From NCBI GenBank assembly GCA_038869515.1, contig JAWCQZ010000003.1, forward strand, positions 31,306 through 95,305: a stretch of DNA of 64,000 nt, written 5' to 3'. Below the pieces are notes generated by a model. The model saw nothing but the letters and a program-made list of their open reading frames with translations. It did not search any database and had not been told where the DNA came from. Every line of letters starts with the position of its first letter. The stretch's first letter is position 1. The position numbers and the translations under genes are program-made. Below are positions 17,285-25,192 of this stretch, piece by piece. The DNA comes from JAWCQZ01 sp038869515 [NCBI: Halobacteria archaeon]. GTDB taxonomy: Archaea > Halobacteriota > Syntropharchaeia > JACQPP01.

Positions 17285-17905
17285 ATGGACCCCCATCCCC
17301 TCCCCCTGCACCTCCTCGTCGAGGGGCGCCGCTGCGTGGTCGTCGGCGGGGGGCGGGAGGCGCTCCACAAGACCCGCCTGCTCCTCGGCAGCGGCGCGAC
17401 GGTGGCCATTTACAACCCCGGCGCGCTCGACCCCGCCCTGCGGAGGCTTGCCCGGCAGAACCGCATCCCCCACATCCGCCGCTGGGCGGCTCCGGCCGAC
17501 CTGCGGGACTCCTGGATGACGTTCCACACCGAGCCCGGCCTCGACCCGCGCATCACCGCCCTGTCCAATGCGGCGCTCCGCAACCGGTGGCTCTTCAGCG
17601 CCACCGATGCGCCGGCGCTCTCGACCATCGTGATGCCGGCCATCGCCCGCAAGGGGCTCCTCCAGGTGGCGGTGGGGACCGGGAACGCCAGCCCCGCGAC
17701 CGCGGTCCGCATCCGGGACGCCATCGCCGACGCCGCCGGCCCGGAGTTCACCGCCCACCTGCGCCGCCTCGCGCGCTTGAGGAGGCGGGTCCGGCGGGGC
17801 ATCCCCGACGCCGAGGAGCGGAAGGAGGCGATGCGCCGCGCCTCCCGGGGCCTCCGGGTCTCGGTCCGGCTCCGGGCCCCTCCGCGCCGCAGACGGCCGG
17901 GATGA
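17285..17905 (+). CDS. Precorrin-2 dehydrogenase / siroheme synthase-like protein, 206 aa
   Basis: It begins LPLHLLVEGRRCVVVGGGRE, the Rossmann NAD-binding start of the CysG-N/Met8p family, which oxidises precorrin-2 to sirohydrochlorin and can insert Fe. The catalytic-type Asp sits in FSATDAP, and GTGNASPATAVRIRDAI matches the family's dimer/active-site segment. The C-terminus is short and Arg-rich. It overlaps the Sua5 gene by 4 nt. With the AhbAB fusion at 35871 it supports heme synthesis through siroheme. Whether this copy is a chelatase as well as a dehydrogenase cannot be read from sequence. Confidence 0.82.
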   Translation: MDPHPLPLHLLVEGRRCVVVGGGREALHKTRLLLGSGATVAIYNPGALDPALRRLARQNRIPHIRRWAAPADLRDSWMTFHTEPGLDPRITALSNAALRNRWLFSATDAPALSTIVMPAIARKGLLQVAVGTGNASPATAVRIRDAIADAAGPEFTAHLRRLARLRRRVRRGIPDAEERKEAMRRASRGLRVSVRLRAPPRRRRPG

Positions 17906-18912
17906 GGACGCGCGTCCTGCGAATCCGCAGAGGCCGGGACCCGGGCCCCCAGGTCGAGCCGGCCGCCGTGGTCCTGCGGAAGGGCGGCCTGGTGGCCTTC
18001 CCGACAGAGACGGTCTACGGCCTCGGCGCCAGCGCCCTCGACTCCCGGGCGGCGGCGCGCATCTTCCGCGCCAAGGGGCGCCCCGCCGACAACCCGGTGA
18101 TTGTCCACGTCGGCCGGATGGGCGACCTGGGACGGGTGGCCGGGCGGACGCCTCCATCGGCGCTCAGACTCGCCCGCGCCTTCTGGCCCGGCCCCCTCAC
18201 CCTCCTCTTCCCGAAGCACCCGCGGCTCCCCCGCGTCGTCACCGCGGGCCTGCCTACGGTCGCCGTCCGGATGCCCGCCCACCCGGTCGCCCTCGAACTC
18301 ATCCGGCGGGCGGGGGTGCCGGTGGCCGCCCCCAGCGCCAACCGCTCCGGGAGGCCCAGTCCCACCCGGGCCCGGGATGTGCTGGAGGACCTGGAGGGCC
18401 GCGTCGAGATGGTGGTGGACGGCGGGCCCACCCCCATCGGCGTCGAGTCCACGGTCCTCGACACCCTCGCATCGCCGCCGGTCCTCCTGCGGCCCGGGGC
18501 GGTCCCCCGGGAGGCCCTGGAGCGGGTCGCGGGGCCGGTCCGTCTCCACCCGGGCCTGGAGAAGGGGGCGGCCTCCTCCCCGGGGCTCAAGCATCGCCAC
18601 TACGCGCCGAAGGCCCGCATCGTGCTCGTGGAGGGGACGCCTCCGGAGGTGCGGAAAAAAATGGGGCTCCTCGCCCGCGACCTCCGGTCGCGCGGAAAAT
18701 CTGTGGCCGCCCTGGTGGCCTCCACGCCCCCGCCGCCCTCCATCCTCGTTCGGCGGCTGGGCCGGGACCCCCGGACCGCGGCCCGCCGCCTCTTCGCATC
18801 TCTCCGCGACCTGGACCGCGAGGGGGTTGACGTGATTCTGGTGGAGAACTTCGGACCGGGAGGGCTGGGGCTGGCCCTCCGGGACCGCTTGGAGCGGGCG
18901 GCAAAAAGATAG
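17902..18912 (+). CDS. sua5: Threonylcarbamoyl-AMP synthase Sua5/TsaC, 336 aa
   Basis: It makes threonylcarbamoyl-AMP for the universal t6A37 modification of ANN-decoding tRNAs. The YrdC domain shows VAFPTETVYGLGA, KGRPADNPVIVHV and AAPSANRSGRPSPT, with the family's Lys/Arg and Ser/Asn substrate contacts. LKHRHYAPKA starts the C-terminal Sua5 domain, so it is the long two-domain form. The ATG at 17902 overlaps the upstream stop and places the YrdC domain normally. Confidence 0.92.
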   Translation: MRTRVLRIRRGRDPGPQVEPAAVVLRKGGLVAFPTETVYGLGASALDSRAAARIFRAKGRPADNPVIVHVGRMGDLGRVAGRTPPSALRLARAFWPGPLTLLFPKHPRLPRVVTAGLPTVAVRMPAHPVALELIRRAGVPVAAPSANRSGRPSPTRARDVLEDLEGRVEMVVDGGPTPIGVESTVLDTLASPPVLLRPGAVPREALERVAGPVRLHPGLEKGAASSPGLKHRHYAPKARIVLVEGTPPEVRKKMGLLARDLRSRGKSVAALVASTPPPPSILVRRLGRDPRTAARRLFASLRDLDREGVDVILVENFGPGGLGLALRDRLERAAKR

Positions 18913-18920
18913 GAGCAGGC

Positions 18921-19946
18921 CTATTTCTTCGCGGCCTTGTCGGGCGCGAGGTTGCTCGAGTGCCCGGGGAAGACGCTCATCTCCGGGTGGACGTAGTGGG
19001 CGGCGTTGTTCACCGCGGTGCACGCCTCCCCGAAGCCGGTGATGATGAGTTTCACCTTGCCAGGGTAGGTGGTGACGTCACCAGCGGCGTAGACCCCGGG
19101 CACGTTGGTCTCCATCTTGGAGTTCACGATGATGGAGTCCTCCTCCATTTTCAGCCCCCAGGTGGTGATGGGCCCCAGGTTCGAGTGGAACCCGAGGCAG
19201 GCCACCACGCAGTCCACCTCCAGGGTCTCCTCCGCCTTCGTCTGGTTGTTGAAGATGACCGCTTTTCGGACGCGGCTGTCGCCCTGGACGGCCTTGAGTT
19301 CATACCAGAGTTTGACCGCCATCCCGGAGGACATGACCTGCCGGACCGTGTCCTCGTGGGCCCGGAACTTGTCCCGCCGGTGGATGAGGGTCACCGACTT
19401 CGCCACCGGCTTGAGCATCATGGCCCAGTCGCAGGCCGAGTCGCCCCCGCCGACGACGAGGACCCGCTTGTCGCGGAAGTCGTCGAGCCGCTGGATGACG
19501 TAGGAGAGTCCCCTCCCCTCCCACGCCTTCAGTTCGGGCGCGTCGTAGCGGCGGGGGGTGAACATGCCGATGCCGGCGGAGATGATGATGGCCCTGGTGA
19601 GCCGCTTGCCCAGGTCGGTGCCGACCTCGATGACCTTTCCGTCGAGGTGCTTCAGGGTCTGGACCTTCTCGTTGAGGCAGATTTCGGGCTCGAACTGCAT
19701 GACCTGGGTCACCAGGTTCCGGACCAGGTCCTTCCCGAAAATCCGGGGGAAGCCCGCCACGTCGTAGATGTACTTCTCGGGGTAGAGGGCGGCCACCTGG
19801 CCCCCCAACTGGGGCAGGCTGTCCACGATGCGCACCTTCAGGCCCCGGAACCCCCCGTAGTAGGCGGCGAAGAGGCCCGCCGGGCCCGCCCCGACGATGG
19901 TGATGTCCGCGACGGCGCTCCCGTTTCCCCCGGCGGGCGGAGTCAT
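18921..19946 (-). CDS. Ferredoxin--NADP+ reductase, thioredoxin-reductase-like, 341 aa
   Basis: FAD-binding GAGPAGLFAAYY near the N-terminus, NAD(P)-binding VVGGGDSACDWA in the centre and the C-terminal FAD motif VYAAGDVTTYPG mark the TrxR-fold FNR family (YumC type). The redox CxxC of true thioredoxin reductases is replaced by CDWA, leaving a single Cys, so electron exchange between NADP(H) and ferredoxin is the expected reaction. GQVAALYPEKYIYDVAGFP is a typical FNR block. It is convergent with sua5, 8 nt apart. It could supply reduced ferredoxin or NADPH for the neighbouring glutamate synthase. Confidence 0.88.
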   Translation of the reverse strand: MTPPAGGNGSAVADITIVGAGPAGLFAAYYGGFRGLKVRIVDSLPQLGGQVAALYPEKYIYDVAGFPRIFGKDLVRNLVTQVMQFEPEICLNEKVQTLKHLDGKVIEVGTDLGKRLTRAIIISAGIGMFTPRRYDAPELKAWEGRGLSYVIQRLDDFRDKRVLVVGGGDSACDWAMMLKPVAKSVTLIHRRDKFRAHEDTVRQVMSSGMAVKLWYELKAVQGDSRVRKAVIFNNQTKAEETLEVDCVVACLGFHSNLGPITTWGLKMEEDSIIVNSKMETNVPGVYAAGDVTTYPGKVKLIITGFGEACTAVNNAAHYVHPEMSVFPGHSSNLAPDKAAKK

Positions 19947-19999
19947 CCGGTCCCTGCTCGACGGGAGCTCTTAAGCATTTTCTACGGAACCTACTGGCC

Positions 20000-20767
20000 A
20001 TGGCGGGAGAACTCCGGGGACGGGTGGCCCTCGTCACGGGCGGCTCCCGGGGCATCGGGCGGGCGGTCTGCCTCGCCCTGGCCCGGGAGGGGGCGCGGGT
20101 GGCGGTGAACCACCGCGCCTCCCCGGGGGAGGCCCGCGCCCTGGTCTCCCGGCTGCGGGCCCGCGCGCCCGCCGGGGCCTTCCGGGCGGACGTCTCCTCG
20201 CCCCGGGAGGTCGAGGCCATGGTCCGCGACGTCAGGCGCCGGTTCGGGAGCATCGACATCCTGGTGAACGCCGCCTCCTACTCCTCGCCCCGGGGGTGGA
20301 AGGTCCCGCTGGAGGAGACGGACCCCGCAGAGGTCCGGCGGACCCTGGAGGTGGACCTCCTGGGCACATTCCTCTGCTGCCGGGCCGTGGCTCCCCTGAT
20401 GCGGAGGAGGCGAGGGGGGAGCATCGTCAACTTCGCCTCGGCCGCCGCCATCGGCGGGGACCCCGCCACCCTCCTCTACGCCGGAGCGAAGATGGGCGTG
20501 GTGGGGCTCACGCGGGCCCTCGCCCGCGACCTCGCGCCCCGCGTGCGCGTGAACGCCGTGGCACCCGGCTCCATCCGCACCGGATGGCTGGAGGGGTGGA
20601 GTCTGACGGCCCGGGACAGAACGGAGCTGCTCGACGAGATTCCCCTCGGACGAATCGGGGAGCCGGAGGAGGTGGCCGAGGTGGTGCGGTTCCTCGCCGG
20701 ACCGCGCTCCGGCTTCATCACGGGCCAAACCTGGATTGTCGACGGGGGCGCCGTCATGTCGCTATAA
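20000..20767 (+). CDS. Short-chain dehydrogenase/reductase (FabG-like), 255 aa
   Basis: It has the complete classical SDR pattern: TGGSRGIG cofactor loop, NAAS at the NNAG position, catalytic Ser in NFASAAA, Tyr/Lys in YAGAK, and C-terminal FITGQTWIVDGG. Arg/His after strand 2 (VNHRAS) suggests NADP(H). The substrate is not predictable; 3-oxoacyl reductase or sugar/alcohol dehydrogenase are both possible. Its stop TAA shares one base with the queC start (TAATG), so the two are co-translated. Confidence 0.82.
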   Translation: MAGELRGRVALVTGGSRGIGRAVCLALAREGARVAVNHRASPGEARALVSRLRARAPAGAFRADVSSPREVEAMVRDVRRRFGSIDILVNAASYSSPRGWKVPLEETDPAEVRRTLEVDLLGTFLCCRAVAPLMRRRRGGSIVNFASAAAIGGDPATLLYAGAKMGVVGLTRALARDLAPRVRVNAVAPGSIRTGWLEGWSLTARDRTELLDEIPLGRIGEPEEVAEVVRFLAGPRSGFITGQTWIVDGGAVMSL

Positions 20768-21390
20768 TGGCAACCCGGAGATGCACCGTCCTCCTTTCGG
20801 GAGGTCTCGATTCCGCCGTCGCCCTCTGGTGGGCGCGGAAAAAGTTCCGCGGGGTGGAGGCCCTGACCTTCACATTTTCGGGCCGTTCCGCGCGGGAGTT
20901 GCGGGCCGCCCGCCGCCTCGCGCGGGAGGCGGGGGTGGCGCTGGAGGATGTGGCGGTCCCGTTCCTTCGAGAGCGGGGACCCCCGCGGGGGCGCATCCCC
21001 GCCCGCAACCTCGTCTTCTACGCCATCGCCCTCGCGCGGGCCGAGGCCCTCGGGGCCGGCGCGGTGGTCGGGGGGCACACCCGGGAGGACCCGGCCCGGT
21101 TCCCCGACGCGGGCCGCCCCTTCTTCCGGAAGATGGAGCGCCTGGCGGCCACCGGGAGCCGCTCCCCGGTCCGCATCCTCACCCCCCTGGCGAGCCTCGG
21201 CAAGACGGAGGTCGTGCTGAAGGGGCTGGCGCTCGGGGTTCCCCTCTCCCTCACTTGGTCGTGCTACGGGAACGGCCCGCGGCCGTGCGGCCGGTGCCCG
21301 GCATGCAGGGAAAGACGCGAGGCATTCCGGGAGTGCGGCGTCCGGGAGCCGGAGGTCAAATCACCCGGACCGGTTCACCGGAAACGTTGA
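20767..21390 (+). CDS. queC: 7-cyano-7-deazaguanine synthase QueC-like, 207 aa
   Basis: An N-type ATP pyrophosphatase with the PP-loop LSGGLDSAVALWWA near the start and the zinc-binding Cys cluster SCYGNGPRPCGRCPAC at the end, the QueC signature. It would turn 7-carboxy-7-deazaguanine into preQ0, used in archaea for archaeosine at tRNA position 15. GGHTREDPARFPDAG matches the family's substrate region (usually N-x-x-D-x-x-x-Y-P-D), with variation. It is coupled to the upstream SDR by a 1-nt overlap. Confidence 0.85.
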   Translation: MATRRCTVLLSGGLDSAVALWWARKKFRGVEALTFTFSGRSARELRAARRLAREAGVALEDVAVPFLRERGPPRGRIPARNLVFYAIALARAEALGAGAVVGGHTREDPARFPDAGRPFFRKMERLAATGSRSPVRILTPLASLGKTEVVLKGLALGVPLSLTWSCYGNGPRPCGRCPACRERREAFRECGVREPEVKSPGPVHRKR

Positions 21391-21559
21391 CGGCCTTCCT
21401 GCCGTTCGTCCCGTTGGCGCCCCCGCGGTGGGTCTCCTGGAGGCGGGAGAGGGCCTCCTCGGAGATCATGCCCTGGCTCGCCATCTGGGCGGCGATGGTG
21501 GGGAGCCCCGCCCGGCTCTGAATCAAGAGGGCCCGAAGGCCGCCGTTGACCTCCCCCAT
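21356..21559 (-). CDS. Small protein of unknown function, 67 aa, leaderless
   Basis: A strong TATA box (TTTATATATC) is centred 27 nt before the ATG at 21559, so transcription should begin at or near the start codon. The product MGEVNGGLRALLIQSRAG continues as a short amphipathic helix (AAQMASQGMISEEALSRLQE) and a Gly/Asn-rich tail. Its 3' end overlaps the end of queC by 35 nt, tail to tail. A second ATG 4 nt upstream opens another frame that looks noncoding. No family is recognised. Confidence 0.55.
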   Translation of the reverse strand: MGEVNGGLRALLIQSRAGLPTIAAQMASQGMISEEALSRLQETHRGGANGTNGRKAVNVSGEPVRVI

Positions 21560-21581
21560 CCATAAAACGAATCGTTTCCTG

Positions 21582-21590
21582 ATATATAAA
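21582..21590 (-). promoter_or_regulatory. TATA box of the 67-aa protein
   Basis: TTTATATAT(C) on the minus strand is the most AT-rich run for several kilobases and is spaced 27 nt from the ATG at 21559. Confidence 0.65.
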
Positions 21591-21747
21591 ACCACCCCAT
21601 CGCCTGTTGCCGATTTCGACGAATCGTCGGGGACGGAACCTTGACCGAAGCGGGACGGCCGGGCCCGGACCCCCGGAGGCGGCGTCTCCGGACCCCGGAG
21701 TATGATTCTCTCGGAACGTTTAAGAACCGGCAACGGGCCTCCGGGTG

Positions 21748-22290
21748 ATGGCGGGAACTTCTCGGGTCACCATCGCACTGGACGAGGAGACCGCGGGCCT
21801 CCTGGAGAAACTGAAGGAGGAGTCCCGGGGCTCCCAGAGCGAGTTGATGCGCCAGGCCCTCCGGTTCTACTGGGAGCGCCGCGGCATGGCGGAGAGGGCC
21901 CCCCACCTGAAGGTCTACGCCGACATGCTCCCCGGCGGCGAGCACCTCATCCTCGACGTGGACCACTGGCTCCTCTTCCTGAGGCTCCTCCAGGAGGCGC
22001 CCGCCGACGCCCGGGAGCGCTTCTGGACGGGGTGCAAGGCGGTCGCCGACAGCCACGGCGAGCAGTTGTCGGGCAAGGTCCGAAGCCCCGAGGAGCTCCT
22101 CACCCGCCTCGAAGCGTGCAACTTCTTCAAACTCAAGAAGGACTCCGACCGAGAGTTCACCCTCATGCTGGCCAACGACTCGGCGAAGGAGTTCGTGAAA
22201 CGGGTGGTCCAGGAGTTCTCGGGAGCCCTCGGCATGCCCCTCGAGGTCCGCGAGGACTTCGGCAAGTTGCGCGTGCGCTCCAGGCCCTGA
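21748..22290 (+). CDS. Ribbon-helix-helix DNA-binding protein, 180 aa
   Basis: The N-terminus SRVTIALDEETAGLLEKLKE then SQSELMRQALRFY is a ribbon-helix-helix fold, a DNA-binding strand followed by two helices. A C-terminal domain of about 120 aa (residues 60-180), mixed alpha/beta with DVDHWLLFLRLLQEAP and FKLKKDSDREFTLML, probably senses or dimerises; I do not recognise its family. A GTTTAAGA box is centred about 25 nt before the start. GTG at 21745 directly precedes the ATG and could also be used. It lies 8 nt before the next SDR gene, so the two are probably one operon. Confidence 0.72.
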   Translation: MAGTSRVTIALDEETAGLLEKLKEESRGSQSELMRQALRFYWERRGMAERAPHLKVYADMLPGGEHLILDVDHWLLFLRLLQEAPADARERFWTGCKAVADSHGEQLSGKVRSPEELLTRLEACNFFKLKKDSDREFTLMLANDSAKEFVKRVVQEFSGALGMPLEVREDFGKLRVRSRP

Positions 22291-22298
22291 CCGGCCCC

Positions 22299-23066
22299 AT
22301 GGCGGACCCCTTCCGCGGCCGGGGCTGGATCGTCACCGGCGCGGCCAGCGGCATCGGCCTCGCCACCGCACGGGCCCTCGCTGCCCGCGGGGCGCGCCTC
22401 TGCCTGTGGGACATGAACGCCGGGGCCCTGGAGAAGGCCGCCGCCGAACTCCGGGCGGAATCCGCCGTCGCGGATGTGGCGCGGCCGGACGAGGTCCGGG
22501 AGGCGATGGACGGGGCCTCCGCACGGCTCGGCGGCCTCCACGGCGTCGTCCACTCGGCGGGCATCCTCCGCACCGGCCTCTTCGAGGCCCTGCCGGCGGA
22601 GGAGCACCAGCGGAGCGTGGAGGTGAACCTCGTCGGGACGATGGCGGTCGCCCACGCCGCCCTCCCCCACCTGCGGAAGACGCGGGGCTCCCTCGTCATG
22701 CTCGCCTCCTCGTCGGCCTTCTACGGCCCTCCGGAGTTCGCCTCCTACGGGGCGGCCAAGGCGGGGGTCCTCAGCCTCGCCCAGTCCCTCCGCATCGAGA
22801 CGCGGGGGAGCGGCGTCCACGTCGCGGCGGTCTTCCCCCTCTTCGTCTCCTCGCCCATGATGACGGGGGCGAACGCGGAGGCCCGCCTCTTCCGGCGGAT
22901 GGGGGCGACCCACACTCCCGAGGAGGTAGCGGGGGCCATCCTGCGCGGAATCGAGGAGCGAAAGCCCTGCGTCTTCCCCTCGTTCAAGCCCCGGTTCCTC
23001 TTCTGGCTCAGCCGCCACTCGACCACCCTGTTCCCGTGGCTCATGCAGAAGACCTGGCATCGGTGA
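22299..23066 (+). CDS. Short-chain dehydrogenase/reductase, 255 aa
   Basis: Classical SDR: TGAASGIGLATA cofactor motif, Asp in CLWDMNAG (suggesting NAD over NADP), HSAGILRTG at the NNAG position, Ser in MLASSSAFYG, and Tyr/Lys in SYGAAK. The C-terminus (FLFWLSRHSTTLFPWLMQKT) is hydrophobic and could bind the membrane or a lipid-like substrate, as in SDRs acting on long acyl or steroid-like compounds. The start is placed 8 nt after the RHH gene. Substrate unknown. Confidence 0.82.
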   Translation: MADPFRGRGWIVTGAASGIGLATARALAARGARLCLWDMNAGALEKAAAELRAESAVADVARPDEVREAMDGASARLGGLHGVVHSAGILRTGLFEALPAEEHQRSVEVNLVGTMAVAHAALPHLRKTRGSLVMLASSSAFYGPPEFASYGAAKAGVLSLAQSLRIETRGSGVHVAAVFPLFVSSPMMTGANAEARLFRRMGATHTPEEVAGAILRGIEERKPCVFPSFKPRFLFWLSRHSTTLFPWLMQKTWHR

Positions 23067-23075
23067 GGCCCCGGC

Positions 23076-24236
23076 TCAGGAACCGATGGGGATGGGCCTC
23101 GACGCGATAGCCGCCTCGACATCGGGGTCCACGAGGCCCGACCGCAGGTAGAGCCCCTTGAACGCCGGGGTCCCCACCATCCCCCGGATGCAGGCCGGGA
23201 CATATTCGGGGACCATGCTCCGGCAGAGGTTCACGTGGCGGCGGATGAACCCGGAGGCGTCCTCCGGAGTCATGCGGTCCCCCTCGATGCCCACAATCTG
23301 CGCCTCCAGCCAGAGGCCCAAGCCGCCCCCGGCGCCCCGGTGGCAGTCCGCCTGGAGGTCGGGGCCGAGCAGGGCGCACTCGGCGACGGCTCCCGTGGAA
23401 TTGTTCTCAATGAGGATGGGCGCCACCTCCCCGAAGCCGAAGCGGAGGGCGAAGTTGGACCGGCACTCCTTCAGAAAATCCGGAGTCTTCTCGCATTCTT
23501 GCAGGATGTCTCGGTAGTCCACGGACCGGTGCTTGGTGGCGAGGAAAAAGGAGTGGGCGATTCCGGTGTAGCACTGCTCCGCGTTCCCCGGCTCGACCAC
23601 CTCCCTGCACTCGGCGAAGGCGGCGCTGTGGTTGGTGTCCCCGGCGTAGCGGTAGGGCCGCGGAGACTTGCCGTAGCGAGAGGCCGTGATTCGGTCGAGG
23701 TCCTCCAGGATGGAGGAGACGTGCTTGTCGAAGAGTGCGTGGCCCACCACGTGGGCGCAGATGGCGGGGACGTCAGGGCAGGCGCGGTAGGCGCGGCGGA
23801 GCATCTCCGGGTCGTAGCCGTGGACCAGATGGAGACGGTGGAGAATCGCCATGTAGGCGCCGCCGGTGCAGGTCGGGGGGGCGAGGGCCATGGCCCGCTC
23901 GGGCTCCTGCGCCAGGTTCTCCGCGATGAACTCCCCGACCGCGTGGTAGAATGTGTGGCAGTTGTTGCCGAAGGGGCTCCCCACGTCGCCCGGAGAGACG
24001 TGGGGCTCGCGGGTGTACCGGTCGTAGGCCGCGATTCCGGTGAGGTTCATGCCCCGGGCCCACATGTCGGCGATGGCCCACTTGAAGCAGGGCATCCGGG
24101 CGGGGGAGGGCTCCCGGCCGCAGAAGAGGATGCGCTCCTGGAAGTCGGGCGCCGAGGCCGGGACCGCCGCGGTGAGCAAGTAGAGGGCCGCGACAGGTAT
24201 GGCGACGGCGGCGGCCCATTCCCAGGGGAGTTCCAT
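23076..24236 (-). CDS. Membrane-anchored Cys/His-rich protein of unknown function, 386 aa
   Basis: An N-terminal hydrophobic segment (AAAVAIPVAALYLLTAAVPA) would export or anchor the protein, with the rest outside. The body repeats a Cys-His signature: NNCHTFYHAVGEF, AICAHVVGHALF, QCYTGIAHSFF and ADCHRGAGGGLG, plus about ten other Cys (PPTCTGGAY, LQECEKTP, FLKECRSN, NLCRSM, PACIRGM). Spacing suggests a helical-repeat solenoid with paired Cys (disulfides) or a metal or heme site; a CxxCH heme c motif is absent. I know of similar repeated C-H-x-G-x-x-H proteins only as uncharacterised families. It stands alone between an SDR and the PAC2 gene. Confidence 0.7.
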   Translation of the reverse strand: MELPWEWAAAVAIPVAALYLLTAAVPASAPDFQERILFCGREPSPARMPCFKWAIADMWARGMNLTGIAAYDRYTREPHVSPGDVGSPFGNNCHTFYHAVGEFIAENLAQEPERAMALAPPTCTGGAYMAILHRLHLVHGYDPEMLRRAYRACPDVPAICAHVVGHALFDKHVSSILEDLDRITASRYGKSPRPYRYAGDTNHSAAFAECREVVEPGNAEQCYTGIAHSFFLATKHRSVDYRDILQECEKTPDFLKECRSNFALRFGFGEVAPILIENNSTGAVAECALLGPDLQADCHRGAGGGLGLWLEAQIVGIEGDRMTPEDASGFIRRHVNLCRSMVPEYVPACIRGMVGTPAFKGLYLRSGLVDPDVEAAIASRPIPIGS

Positions 24237-24267
24237 TCGCCCGGTTTGGTCGGGAATAATGAATTTG

Positions 24268-24987
24268 CTATCGGTATCCGGGAATCTCTTCCCGCTCCTT
24301 CTCCGCCGGTTCCTCTTCCTTCTCCTGGACGGCCGCCACCTTCGGCAGGTCCTGGAGCCACCTGCCCTCGAAGGCTGCGCCGAGGATGCGCCCGAGGGCG
24401 AGGACGCCCGCCCGGGCGGCGCGGGGGTCGGGGAGGAGGTAGGTCCCCGGCTCCCACCGGGTCTCCACCATGAGGAGTGCGGAGGGGATGTCGCGGGCCT
24501 GGGCGAGGGCGGGAAGGATCGCCTCGAGGCCGGTGATGGGGCCCCTGTCCTCGCACTTCTTCACGTCCTTCTCAAGGACCTCCTTCAGCAGGTCCCTGTC
24601 GTTGGCCACGGCGAGGACCTTGGGCTCCTTGGGCTCCCAGGGGACCCCGTAGGAACCCACGGTGAAGATGCGCTTGACCCCGAGCGCCTGGGCCTCGGCG
24701 AGAATCTCCTGGGCGAGGGAGAAGTAGCCGTCGCTGGTGGAGGGCTGGGAGTCGCCCGTCACGATGACCAGGTCTGTCCCGTTGGCCTTCCCCTCGTAGA
24801 ACCCGTACTGGACCAGGCGGCCGATGCCCTCCTCGATGACGATGCGGGGCGGGGCGTCGGCGAGGTGCTCCGATGGCACGACCTTGCGGGGCGTGGCGTT
24901 GAGGTCCTTCACGATGCACTCGGCCACCAGTTTGGAGACGTTGCGCATGCTCGGGAAGCCGGAGATGAGGACGGGGCCTTTGGGCAT
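24268..24987 (-). CDS. PAC2-family protein (proteasome assembly chaperone-like), 239 aa
   Basis: GPVLISGFPSMRNVSKLVAE, LVIVTGDSQPSTSDGYFSLA and RIFTVGSYGVPWEP follow the archaeal PAC2 fold, and TRWEPGTYLLPDPRAARAGV matches its C-terminal helix region. Archaeal PAC2 proteins resemble eukaryotic proteasome-assembly chaperones, but their biochemical role is not settled. The charged tail (EKEEEPAEKEREE) is probably flexible. The ATG at 24987 is chosen because homology begins there and a TTAAG-type box lies about 28 nt upstream. Confidence 0.8.
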   Translation of the reverse strand: MPKGPVLISGFPSMRNVSKLVAECIVKDLNATPRKVVPSEHLADAPPRIVIEEGIGRLVQYGFYEGKANGTDLVIVTGDSQPSTSDGYFSLAQEILAEAQALGVKRIFTVGSYGVPWEPKEPKVLAVANDRDLLKEVLEKDVKKCEDRGPITGLEAILPALAQARDIPSALLMVETRWEPGTYLLPDPRAARAGVLALGRILGAAFEGRWLQDLPKVAAVQEKEEEPAEKEREEIPGYR

Positions 24988-25192
24988 GGCTGGAGGTTGA
25001 GTCGGAGTCTTAAGTAGTTTGTGCCTTGGAAAAAAAGGGGTGGCAATCAGGGGCTTGCTCGACTCTCTACGCCTCGGAAATATAGATTCTCTCCTCCGCT
25101 GCCGCTGGCGCCCGGAGAGGGCGGGTCGCCCTCCCCACGACCCCGGGGGGACGCTCCTCGCCTTCGCCGTCTGAGCCCTCACCAGGCGCGGG

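Noticed and set aside
18921-19946. Thioredoxin reductase
   Set aside because: The redox CxxC is replaced by CDWA, leaving only one Cys, so the ferredoxin-NADP reductase branch is preferred.
25026-25192. A gene between gltD and the PAC2 gene
   Set aside because: An AT-rich spot (AAATATAGA) near 25080 looked like a promoter, but no sensible frame follows on either strand.
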